Under the pieces are notes generated by a model that did no database searches, was not told the origin of the DNA, and was given only the letters and a program-made list of their open reading frames with translations. 64,000 nt of DNA from Ophiostoma sp. CBS 140.51 (Eukaryota; Ascomycota; Sordariomycetes; Ophiostomatales; Ophiostomataceae). Position 1 is the stretch's first letter, and each line of letters starts with the position of its first letter. This document shows positions 55,585-64,000 of this stretch, piece after piece. A program made the position numbers and the translations under genes. The DNA is taken from positions 62,001 through 126,000 of the forward strand of contig JANSLP010000061.1 of NCBI GenBank assembly GCA_029298735.1, read 5' to 3'.

Positions 55585-57989
55585 GAACCGACCGGTCGAT
55601 GGCAAGATCTATCATGTCAGCAAAACGGAAAGCGGCCTTACTGGGAGGTGTCGACGAGTCGTGCACGGCCACTTGGACAGAAAAAATGCGTCTCGGCGTG
55701 TAGAGTGGTGCATTATCGCAGGCCGTTGAACCTCTCTCTGATAGTAACCGGGAGGTGGGGGGATAGTATGGGAATATGAGTCGGCAGCACGACGTATGCC
55801 GTCCTACTCCGTGGTCGTTCGAGAAAACCCTACGATGTCTTGCGCTATGCTTTTCTCGTTAGCACCGTTTCTGATGTTTTGTTAATGCAAAGAGGCCCAG
55901 TCAAAATGGGGTGCAAAGGCTTGTTCAACAGTTGTAAGATACAAAGCAAAATACGGTACCTTACAAGACCGGGTCGCATACGACGCATTACGGCGTATCT
56001 GAAATGTCTTTTTCGCCTATCTCCCCATTTCCATCAACGAACTTCTGCATGAACACGAAACGGGCTGCATGTACAGAGTAAGGCTCTGTACGGACCAAAA
56101 ATACAGTGCACAAGAGTTATGTGCACAAGTACATACTTCGTACATCGTAGGACGAGGATGGAGAAAACCCTGTGCCCAGGCGTGGGGCAATCTTTCAAAG
56201 ATCACTTGTCGCGCCAGTCATCCGTTGGAGCTTTAGCCTTTCTTTGCACGGGGCATCGACCAGCCAGCCACTCGAGCCACTCAACACGGTCGCCGATCAA
56301 CATTTTGAAACGAGTTTTGGTATTGGCTGTAACGGCAGAACCCTAGCCCCCTGGACGATCACCCCTGGGCAGGACTGGCCTAGCCCGCGTCTGCTCATAT
56401 GGTTGTCCGCTCTTTTGGCTTAGTACCCAATCTCCCCTTTCTTGATTTTGTCTGGACGAAATACTCCGTATGTAAGTACTTTTTGTGCGATGCAATACTG
56501 TAAAAACACAACACGGAGTCTTGCGTACGGAGAAATGAGAACTATCACAGCAGCAACACCGCTCTTATTGGGGATGGATGCTAGTATTTTTTACGAGGTA
56601 AGATATACGATATATCATCTCAGTAGCCAGTACGAAGTAATTACGTCGTACATACTCCGCAAACTCTCTCTCTCTCTCTCTCTGTGTGTGTCTCTCCACA
56701 GCATAATCTTTATATTTTCTCTTCTTCTTCCTTTAACCTCTCTCCACTTCTCGACAATATGGCTTCCTACCGTTTATGCTCACCGTGTACACCGCAACAG
56801 TCTTTACCGCCCATTCTTTCGTAATCCTGCTCCACGCATACATCTTACAAAGTATCTACGTCGTGCGTCGTCGTGCGTACTCAGTTTCCACATGTAGACA
56901 ATTACGGTGTGTATGCCTTTCGGGTGTCGCATGTACAATGCCACGGCGGGGGATGAAAAGGCAGATTTGCGCCTGCGTTTCCTAGACGGCCAGCCCAGGC
57001 GGCGCATTTTACGAAGGATGCACCGCCCACCCTTTCCTCCTTTCAGCGAACGGCGGCCTGGTGGCGTACAAAAGAGAACTAAAATTAACCTCGCCCTGGG
57101 ACGCCAGTGGCCGCGCTAGACCGCAGTTGGAGCTCCTGTCGTAACTGTGCGCCTCAGCTTTGTGCCAGAGCCTGGCCAAGGCTCGCTCACTACCAAACAA
57201 AATCCATCACAGCCCCTTTTTGTTACACTCCTTCCTCATTGCATCCTCACCCTTATCCTGTCCTTCCTTTGACCTTTTGCTGCTTTTTGACGGTCCCTTT
57301 TGTCACTCTTCCTTTCTTGTTTGTTTTCATTTCCTTGGGGTGTCTCTTTTTCTGTTTTTACTACTGTCTCCGACGTCTCTCTTTCCTGCTTCCTTTTTCA
57401 TCGTCCGACCTCGTCCGTCTTCGACCCTTTCTTTTCGTTGCCGTTCATTTCGATCTTCTCCCTTGGCAAATCAACGCCCTTCTCTCGCCCTCACTCTCGA
57501 TCTCTTTCTCCCTGTCCTGCCTACGCAACTTCCGCTCCCTCTGCAGCTCCTCATAGCTACCGCACGAGCTACACACGCGCCTTGCCTTGCCTTGCCCGCC
57601 TTGGTCTTGCGACACCTCCTGCAACACAACGGCTACTAAGCCGCGTCTCCTTCGTCAGTACGCCGACAAGATGAGTGTAAGTGTGTCAATCCCCGGCAGC
57701 TTGTTTCAGCTGGTTCGATTTCCTTACTTTTCCACCGCCCGTCTTGCCCATCCCGAGCCACGCCCCGTACAACGTACGACTACTCTTACTTTATTTCTCT
57801 CTCACCCTTCTCTCACTTTTCTCTCACCATCAATCCTCTTCCTGCTTGGTCTTGTTTTATCCTTCTTTCTCGTCACACCTGCTTATCGTGCATTCGCTCC
57901 TTCGACCGGCACCCTTTTGATCTCGACTTTGACTTCGAGTCTAGATTCTCCGTTTGCAGACTCATAGAAAGAGAAAAGCATTTGCTAAC
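55585..57989. other. intergenic region upstream of the syntaxin gene
   Basis: A 2.4 kb region without recognised genes. The middle (56450-56900) carries a TACTCCGTA at 56462 and a CT/GT microsatellite at 56664-56690. From 57190 to 57660 it is strongly C/T-rich. A small exon-like segment (ATGAGT followed by GTAAGT at 57677) may be part of the syntaxin leader or an alternative first exon. Confidence 0.5.
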
Positions 57990-59541
57990 ATGGCACAGTA
58001 CGGGTTAGTTTTCTCTCCAACGACCATCCGATCATACTCGATAGTCTGCATACGCGCCTGTCCACACAGCCCTTGTGGTACACTGGATTGAACAAGTGTA
58101 CTACCAGGACTGAGGGATAGCAGGGCACATTGTGCTCGCTAAACGGATTGGACCGCGGCATGGACTAACTCTGCTGAAAATGATAGATACGGTGGGAGAC
58201 CCAACCCCTTTGACGACCGTGGTGCCATCGACGATGGCGGATACGGCGCTCCTGCACGTCCACCGCCACAAGCAGCATTCGGCCAAGGGCCTCGGCCCGG
58301 GGGAGGAGCTGGATCTCGTTACAACCAAAACCCTGCGATGGGACGCGACGAATATGGAGGTACGTTGGAAAAGCCCGATTTGGGTGAGCTCGTTCTAGCC
58401 CAGATCTCTTTTGCTTCATAGACTAATCCATGACCGCTTTAAACCAGCAGGAGGAAACGTGGAAATGGCGTCACTTGCACAGAACGCCGGCTCTTTTGCC
58501 TCTGGCGACCCGAACGCTATTCTGAACGAATGTCGGAGCATCGACCGGGGAATCGACCAAATCGACCAGAACCTAAACCAGCTTCGAATGCTGCAAGACC
58601 GGTCATTGAATGAGGCCGACACATCCGGGTCCACTACGTCGAAACAGCTGGATGCACTTGCCTCCGACACTATGGCGCTCTACCGCCAGCTTACCGAGCG
58701 TGTGCGGCAGGTGAAGAGCCAGCGGGAGGCACAGCAGCCAAAGAATGCACCGCAAGTCGGTCGTGTTGATCGCCGATTAAAGCAGGCCATCCAGTCCTAC
58801 CAGCAGGTTGAATCGGCCTTTCGCAAAAAGACGCAAGACCAGATGGCTCGACAGTATCGTATTGTCCGGCCAGATGCATCGGAATCCGAAGTCCGCGCCG
58901 TCGTGGAGGATACAGCAGCCGGCAGCCAGATGTTTCAGCAGGCTATGATGCAGAGCGATCGCCGTGGCCAGTCCCGTGCTGTCCTAAGTGCTGTCCAAGA
59001 TCGACACGCGGCCCTTCAAAAGATCGAACAGCAAATGGTCGAGCTGGCTCAGCTCTTCCAGGATATGGATACCCTGATCGTTCAACAGGAGGCCCAGGTC
59101 ATCCAGATCGAGCAAAAGGCAGAGGAGGCCGTCGTGAACATTGACAAGGGCAACGAAGAGATCGCCGTCGCCGTCACTACTGCCAGGAAGACTCGGAAGA
59201 AGAAGTGGATCTGCCTTGGCATCTGTGGTGAGTTTTTCCTTATTTTACATGTTCCTGGCTTTCTTCACCACGCTTTTGGTATGGCATGCTAATAAAGTCT
59301 TGATGTTGCAGTCGGCATCATCCTTATTATTGTCATTGTCGTCGTCGTGTACGTCTTGATCAATAAGCAGGGCAGCAGCAAAAAGCGCAGCATTGGCGCG
59401 CGCGGCCTCGATTTTACCAGCGATCAACTAGCAGCACGCATTTACGAACAAGCCAATGCTGTCGTCCGAAGCGCACCGGGACGACTATCCAGTCGATATG
59501 TCATCAACACCGACTTCACCAAAGACGACCCTGTCTCTTAG
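57990..59541 (+). CDS. SSO1: Sso1-type plasma-membrane syntaxin (Qa-SNARE)
   Basis: Four exons: 57990-58003, 58187-58359, 58451-59227 and 59312-59541, giving 397 residues. Introns are 183, 91 and 84 nt with GTTAGT, GTACGT and GTGAGT donors and TAG, CAG and CAG acceptors. The start MAQYGYGGRPNPFDDRG is the Gly/Tyr-rich head of filamentous-fungal Sso proteins, joined in phase to GGNVEMASLAQNAGSF. Habc-type helices follow (CRSIDRGIDQIDQNLNQL to about 230). The SNARE motif spans RHAALQKIEQQMVELAQLFQDMDTLIVQQEAQVIQIE with the zero-layer Gln in LFQDMD. A basic KTRKKKW precedes the anchor CVGIILIIVIVVVVYVLI. It drives secretory-vesicle fusion at the plasma membrane. Oddly, about 55 residues follow the anchor (KQGSSKKRSIGARG onward), whereas most syntaxins end within a few. 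Exon 1 is assigned from frame continuity. Confidence 0.88.
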
Positions 59542-60299
59542 ATTGGCGGTCGATATCGCTTGAAGAGCATCAACCTACGTTCGGCCTGTGTTGTATTCGG
59601 AGTTGCGGAGTTTGTATTATTGTCCACCGCCCGAGTAACACCAGATGGCAGTTCTACCTGTACTGATGTGTCCCCGCATACTTGGCCCATAAGCCCAACA
59701 ATTATGGGCAGGCAGAAGTAGCCATATTTCATATTTCTTTTGTATTTGCCTGTATTGGATATCTCTCTTTTTTTTGGCCCTGCTAGACAGGCTATACGTC
59801 GGCCTCACTTGCCGTTTTTCGAGCAGTTTGTTTTCTACGGATTTGGTTTGGGGGTTTTTCTTTTTTGCATTTCTCGTGCGGTCCCTGTCTGTTGCTTCTC
59901 TTTCTCTTTCGCATATTATTCGTTGCATCTGGGTAACCTATATCTCTTTTTGTTTACTATCAACTTTTAAGTCGATTCTGTTGCTTACTTGACCACTGAT
60001 TTAGCTCTTTTAACCAAGGCATATCAGCGCTCAGCACATGCCGCTTTACAACTGTCTAATAATATACAATGCACGTCTTCAACCTCTCTCTTGGTTATTT
60101 AACTCGAAAAAATTGATACTTAATGCACAATATCTCTAGCAACTTTTGGCAGAAGCTCTGTTGTCAACCCTTGTATTCCATCCAGTTTCGTAATGGCTGT
60201 ACTCCGTATTATACCGCCATATTCCGCACGCGTTAGACGTTGCGGCGCTGGTGTGAACCAACTTTTGCATGATCCAGATTGAGTGATGCTCTATCCTGA
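59542..60299. other. convergent intergenic region
   Basis: No gene is seen. The sequence is T-rich on the plus strand at 59740-59990, and a TACTCCGTA motif lies at 60200-60208. Confidence 0.5.
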
Positions 60300-61154
60300 T
60301 CATCTCTCTTCCGCGTTCCGAGCAACGTTCTGAAGAAATGCCATGCGCCTCTCGAAAGAGTGCACAAGCGTGGTATAATCCCCCACGGCAGATGTTTCCT
60401 TTTCGTCTCGCAGTAGCGGGGTCGCCGCCCCATCTAGTCTAATCGTCGCTTTTGTGGTTGTCGGCACCCCGGCTTGTTCAAGCGGACTAGTTGGGAGACC
60501 TGACCCTTGGATAAGAAGAACCATTGTTTGGTCACCCCCCGCGCCTGGCACGTCGTCGGATGGACCAGTCTGCAGACACTGCATTTTGGCACTCGTAACA
60601 GCCCAATCTTTTGTCAAGTTGGTGGCGCTTGCTACAGTATAGCCTTGGCCGTCTGGTGTGAGGTCGAGATCGAGTAGAAGCGCCCTGTCTGGAGCGGTGA
60701 GGCGCTGGTTTAGAGACACTGGGCCTGTCTGGGTCCTGCCAGACATGTAGGGTTTGCTGACTGCCAGATGCGCTGCTCCATGCTGTGCCGAGAAGGCCTC
60801 CGTAAGTAAGTCTGGATCGTCGTCGTTGAATATATATCGAACTCGTGGATAGAATGTTTCTGGGGATGTGGCTGATTTCGTAGTGTCGGAGATGAGGGAG
60901 TAATATGGTTTAAGAATGGGGGCAGCAGGAGGAGCTCGGATGGTCGGTTCATCAGGGAGGCTTGGAACGGCTTGGCCTGTTGACATTATCGCGGAAGTGC
61001 GCTGACGACGGGCATCGGGGGGTTGGTCTGGCGCCTCAGAAGCTGCCGTTGGGTGGGGGACTCGATCTTGCTCGTGCTGTGCCAGATGGTGTGCAAACGG
61101 TTGAGGGCTGTCATCGTGGGCGTGCGGCTCCACGCCGTTGTCTGAGTTATCCAT
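60300..61154 (-). CDS. hypothetical protein, function unknown
   Basis: Starting at ATG 61154 (MDNSDNGVEPHAHDDSPQ), the frame encodes 284 residues; it is open to 61376, but that upstream part is Cys-rich with no conserved feature and looks like leader. The first 90 residues are polar and rich in His, Pro and Gln. From about residue 90 an ordered-looking part begins: PYYSLISDTTKSATSPETFYPRVRYIFNDDDPDLLTEA, then alternating hydrophobic segments (RALLLDLDLTPDGQGYTVASATNLT) and a C-terminal helix VHSFERRMAFLQNVARN. The pattern of one beta-rich core and a C-terminal helix suggests a small adaptor, but I do not recognise the family and give no function. The gene converges on the syntaxin gene. Confidence 0.65.
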   Translation of the reverse strand: MDNSDNGVEPHAHDDSPQPFAHHLAQHEQDRVPHPTAASEAPDQPPDARRQRTSAIMSTGQAVPSLPDEPTIRAPPAAPILKPYYSLISDTTKSATSPETFYPRVRYIFNDDDPDLLTEAFSAQHGAAHLAVSKPYMSGRTQTGPVSLNQRLTAPDRALLLDLDLTPDGQGYTVASATNLTKDWAVTSAKMQCLQTGPSDDVPGAGGDQTMVLLIQGSGLPTSPLEQAGVPTTTKATIRLDGAATPLLRDEKETSAVGDYTTLVHSFERRMAFLQNVARNAEER

Positions 61155-62067
61155 TTCCGCGAAACGGGTACGCCAGCATACCGTGATCTGTATGGGATAA
61201 TAGCGAAGTCCTGTGTCGAAGTAGGGGCTGCTGCAGCCGGGCTGGCTGTAGTGCAAAGAAGACTCTGTCACCTCACAACATACTTCCCAGTGAGTCACGT
61301 CCGTAATGTCACATCGACAAATGGTGTATCGTCTGTAAAAAGGAGATGATGTACGTCGTAAAGGCAACACTATCAAATGCCGGTGGTTGTTGAGGCTTGT
61401 TGTCTCGGTTCAGGTTGTCAAAGAGAGACCGACGAATAGGTGGGGCCACGACGTAATAGTGCTAGTTCTAGGGGACAGGGGGACTCGCAATGTGCCCCAA
61501 GCTCTGATAGCAACGGAACAACATAGTCCTAATAACGCCCTTGTAACATGGGGTCCGGCTGCACGTGATCAACCTTGACGATCACGTACCGTGGAACAAC
61601 TTCACCATTATTAATCCATGAATGTCGATGCGTAAATGTGGTATAGATATAATATAAATACAATGAATAGGATGTCGTTAAGTAGATGTAGTTACGCAGG
61701 TTCTCAGACTGTGTCTCATTTTATATTCCGTCCCCTGGGATCTCTTAACATTTAGGCATTCTTTGAAAATGAAAACAGTCTATATAGCATCGCAGCCGGT
61801 GCTCAGCAAGCTGTATTGTGTTTGGCATGTCGTCGTATTCTCGTAACTAATGTTAGGTCTGCAGCCTTGGCAGTGGCTACAGTGTTGAAAATTGGGCAGC
61901 GGAGGGCATCCGTGAAGCCTTTTTTCGCTTTTTTTTTTCGCGCAAGTCTCCTTTGCGGACCCCGGTTGTGTATTCCGTGGTCGCAGCTTAGCAGCCAGTG
62001 TGCTCTGTGCTCCTGAAGCCCTGGAGTCCTGAAGCCCTGGAGTCCTGAAGCCTTGAAAACTCAAGGT
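61155..62067. other. intergenic region, unknown protein / APC11
   Basis: No gene is seen. TACGTCGTA and ACGACGTA words occur at about 61345-61355 and 61449, and the region around 61620-61720 is AT-rich. A 16-base tandem repeat near the right end is listed separately. Confidence 0.45.
62011..62058. repeat. 16-base tandem repeat, three copies
   Basis: The unit tcctgaagccctggag occurs twice exactly (62011-62026 and 62027-62042), then as a diverged third copy. It lies ten bases downstream of the APC11 stop. Confidence 0.8.
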
Positions 62068-62806
62068 TTATGGCTCGCGCGCATCTTCTGCTTCCAGAGC
62101 CGGATCGTCTTGTGACAAGGAAGTGGGCGGATCTTCTCCTTCCCATTCGAACTCTGTTGTAACCGTGCGATAAGCACTCTGTTAGTCACAGTTCTTTCTT
62201 ATTTGAGCACTCCTATGATACTTCTATCCAGACTGTCAAGATTCTTGGTATTTGCTGGACGGGGCTGCGCGTGGCCTGGGCGGCCTCTCCTCAAGTCTTT
62301 TGCAAGCGGGTAAACGGGTTCAACATACTTTGTCGGCACATTGGACATTGGCCTTTTGCGGAGTCTTGTTTGATCCATTCGGATATGCAATGCTAGGAAG
62401 TGAGGTGAGTGTTATTAACCACTCTCAATGAATGAACGTCCGGAGAGTGCAGCAGAGCAAAAACGTACCATGTGAAAATTGTGGCCGCATTTCCCAGACA
62501 CTAAGAGAACCAGAACCATCGCGGTTAGCCATATGCAAATGAGGCAAGCACGGCCAACAAAAAGGATAGAAAACAAAAGAAGAAGAAATGGTGGGGCCGC
62601 GCGTCTGGCAAACAGCAGTCTCATAACGCGTTCGAGGGAGCTGGGCCGGATGCTTTGAGCTCACATAAACTGCATTCGTCGCCAGGATACTTGCACGTCG
62701 GGCAGGTCCCGTCAAACTGGGTCTGGCAGATGCCACACACATCGTCTTCGGGGAGATCCCAGCGCCAGGTGGCAACGCCGTGCCACTTTTGGATTTTTAC
62801 CTTCAT
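62068..62806 (-). CDS. APC11: anaphase-promoting complex RING subunit Apc11
   Basis: Four exons, no single one long enough to stand out: 62806-62665, 62501-62470, 62392-62329 and 62153-62068, with introns of 163, 77 and 175 nt (donors GTGAGC, GTACGT and GTATGT; acceptors TTAG, CTAG and ACAG). The joined frame gives 107 residues. It begins MKVKIQKWHGVATWRWDLPEDD and carries the RING-H2 zinc ligands C24, C27, C35, C38, C52, H54 or H57, C60, C74 and C77: VCGICQ, DGTCPTCKYPGDECSLLSG, KCGHNFHMHC and KGQCPMCRQKFEW. Each junction restores a conserved Apc11 stretch (CSLL|SGKC, FHM|HC, RQK|FEW). Apc11 is the catalytic RING of the APC/C ubiquitin ligase that drives mitotic exit. An acidic tail of about 25 residues follows FEW. 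An in-frame ATG 9 codons upstream is less likely. Confidence 0.93.
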
Positions 62807-63775
62807 GCTGTTCAGGGTGGAGGCAACATGCAAAGAAGTGCCCCGGGGGTGGGCGTGGTAAGTTCTCCGGTCAAAGGTGGCAGTTCTCGTTGTGGCAGTA
62901 AAAGAAGATTCGAGATGCCGTGGGTGCGTGCAATTGAGAAGAAGAAAGAAGGGAGGGTGTGATATGTTGGAGGTTGAGCGGATCCACTGTAACTGTATGG
63001 AAAGGCTTGAAGTGTGCTGCGCGGCTCAAATGTAAACAGTGACTGTTAGTGCGAAACCAGCCGTCCCCTGCCTCGCCTACCTCGCCTGTGACTGTGTATA
63101 GTAATACGACGTAATATTCTGTACTCTGTAATTACTTCGTAGCTTTTTCACCTAACTGACCCAGTAATTACGTCGTAGCCAGGGCAGGTAGGCCCCCTTA
63201 TCTAGCCAATCAGACCGTTAGCCTTTCGTCTTTCAAGCCCAAGCTGCCAAAGTCGGGATCACCCAACGAGCAGAAGAAAAAAACCACAAGGGGGAAAACC
63301 CCGCAGCCTTCCCATTCAAACACCATCGACGTGCATTTGACGTGCGGCTAGCCACTACCACAACGAATTGCGCTCGTTAAATCTTTTCCCAATCCCAGAG
63401 GACAAGAAACACGGAATCCTACCAATTGCAACATCTTTACGGTACGAAAAGCACACAAAGAGACCCCAGCCTTCCCACATTCCCCTTCCCTTCCCAAAGG
63501 CACACCTCGTCCGAGGTCGCTGCATCATCGTCAGTCGACACCTTGTTTCACGAGATACACGCAGTCCCTGCCCCGGCCAACTCTCCTAGGCCTACTCACG
63601 CTGGCCACAATGAGAACGAGATAGACAGACGCCAGACGCCCAGTGACGGTGTGGCTAAACTGTGCACAAAAAAGCTAACTGGTATTGCGGCAGTGCACGC
63701 TGTTGGCAGACAGACCTCGACCGAGACAATCGTGCGCTCCCTTCTCCCTCTCCGTGACTGCCACATATCTCCACA
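62807..63775. other. divergent intergenic region, APC11 / rhodanese
   Basis: No gene is seen. ACGACGTA and TACGTCGT words occur at 63106 and 63170. An A/C-rich leader precedes the final ATG. Confidence 0.45.
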
Positions 63776-64000
63776 ATGCGCGCCCCGCGCTTGGTCCTGT
63801 ACCGGGCCGGTGCCGAGCTCTTCTCCGCCTTCTCCACAGCACCCGGCCTCCGCTCTACCACGACAAAGCGATCGTTCTCTTCCTACCTTGTGGCGCCCAA
63901 GGAACTGCACGATGCACTCAAGAAGAACCCGCCATCATCTATAAGCACAGATCCGCGCGTGATTCCGCTTTGCGCCTCGTGGTTTCTTCCCAACGATGCC
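63776..64000 (+). CDS. thiosulfate/3-mercaptopyruvate sulfurtransferase (rhodanese), 5' part only
   Basis: An ATG at 63776 opens a frame that runs off the right edge after 75 codons. The first 35 residues, MRAPRLVLYRAGAELF and on through TTTKRSF, are rich in Arg, Ser and Thr with almost no acids, a typical mitochondrial presequence. Then comes SSYLVAPKELHDALKKN and STDPRVIPLCASWFLPND. The last stretch resembles the start of the two-domain rhodaneses (fungal TUM1/thiosulfate sulfurtransferase type), where CASWFLP leads into the first domain. The active-site Cys loop lies beyond the window, so the family call rests on this N-terminal pattern. It would act in mitochondrial or cytosolic sulfur transfer. 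Confidence 0.78.
   Translation, partial: MRAPRLVLYRAGAELFSAFSTAPGLRSTTTKRSFSSYLVAPKELHDALKKNPPSSISTDPRVIPLCASWFLPNDA

Noticed and set aside
59228..59292. Syntaxin ending in the unspliced frame at 59292
   Set aside because: Gives a poor anchor (GEFFLILHVPGFLHH); splicing yields a clean hydrophobic segment.
1..64000. tRNA, rRNA, CRISPR, prophage or insertion-sequence features
   Set aside because: Scanned for T-arm words (GGTTCGA and variants), direct spaced repeats and transposase-like proteins; none convincing. Short matches such as at 14801 and 21615 do not fold as a tRNA.

Overview
The window looks like nuclear DNA of a filamentous ascomycete (Pezizomycotina, probably Sordariomycetes; an Ophiostomatales/Sporothrix-like source is only a guess). 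Four things point this way. Genes carry few, mostly 50-85 nt introns with GTRNGT donors and YAG acceptors. Coding DNA is GC-rich, while intergenic DNA is pyrimidine-rich and full of microsatellites. One AT-rich block looks like repeat-induced point mutation (RIP). The gene families are typical of moulds: SesA/NACHT/ankyrin NLR, SidL-like acyltransferase, AusD-type methyltransferase and a GPR1/FUN34/YaaH transporter. I see no operons, rRNA, tRNA, CRISPR or viral sequence. Splice sites were read by eye from consensus, frame continuity and family similarity.

Layout. 1-106: possible 5' end of an unknown minus-strand gene. 1.1-9.7 kb: housekeeping block with argininosuccinate lyase (and a Gcn4/CPC1-type TGACTCA upstream), cytochrome c1 heme lyase, a RUS/DUF647 membrane protein, mevalonate diphosphate decarboxylase and an Ayr1-like short-chain dehydrogenase. 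9.9-13.3 kb: a fungal NLR (SesA, sigma-like amyloid motif, NACHT, ankyrin repeats) whose last ankyrin repeats are out of frame after a one-base loss in a homopolymer. 14.9-19.2 kb: ESCRT-III Vps60 and a large F-box/WD40 protein resembling FWD-1/beta-TrCP. 19.2-23.3 kb: mostly pyrimidine-rich leader or intergenic DNA, then CDC24 (23.3-26.5 kb) and RTT106 (27.6-29.1 kb). 29.5-35.8 kb: an accessory block on the minus strand with a secreted Ser/Thr-rich protein, an AusD-like methyltransferase, an NmrA-like protein and a 5'-truncated SidL-like acyltransferase, which abuts an AT-rich tandem repeat (35.8-36.3 kb). 36.4-41.6 kb: phosphoserine phosphatase, ribosomal protein S2 and an Osm1-like fumarate reductase. 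41.6-49.5 kb: a 7.8 kb stretch with no recognisable gene. 49.5-64 kb: acetate-type transporter, beta-carbonic anhydrase, Memo-family protein, Sso-type syntaxin, an unknown protein, APC11 (four exons) and the 5' end of a rhodanese.

Most genes are independent housekeeping units. The parts that stand out are the frameshifted NLR, the RIP-like repeat that cuts off the acyltransferase gene, the large gene-free stretches, a short motif (TACTCCGTA) found about twenty times more often than chance and only between genes, and a syntaxin with an unusually long tail after its membrane anchor.
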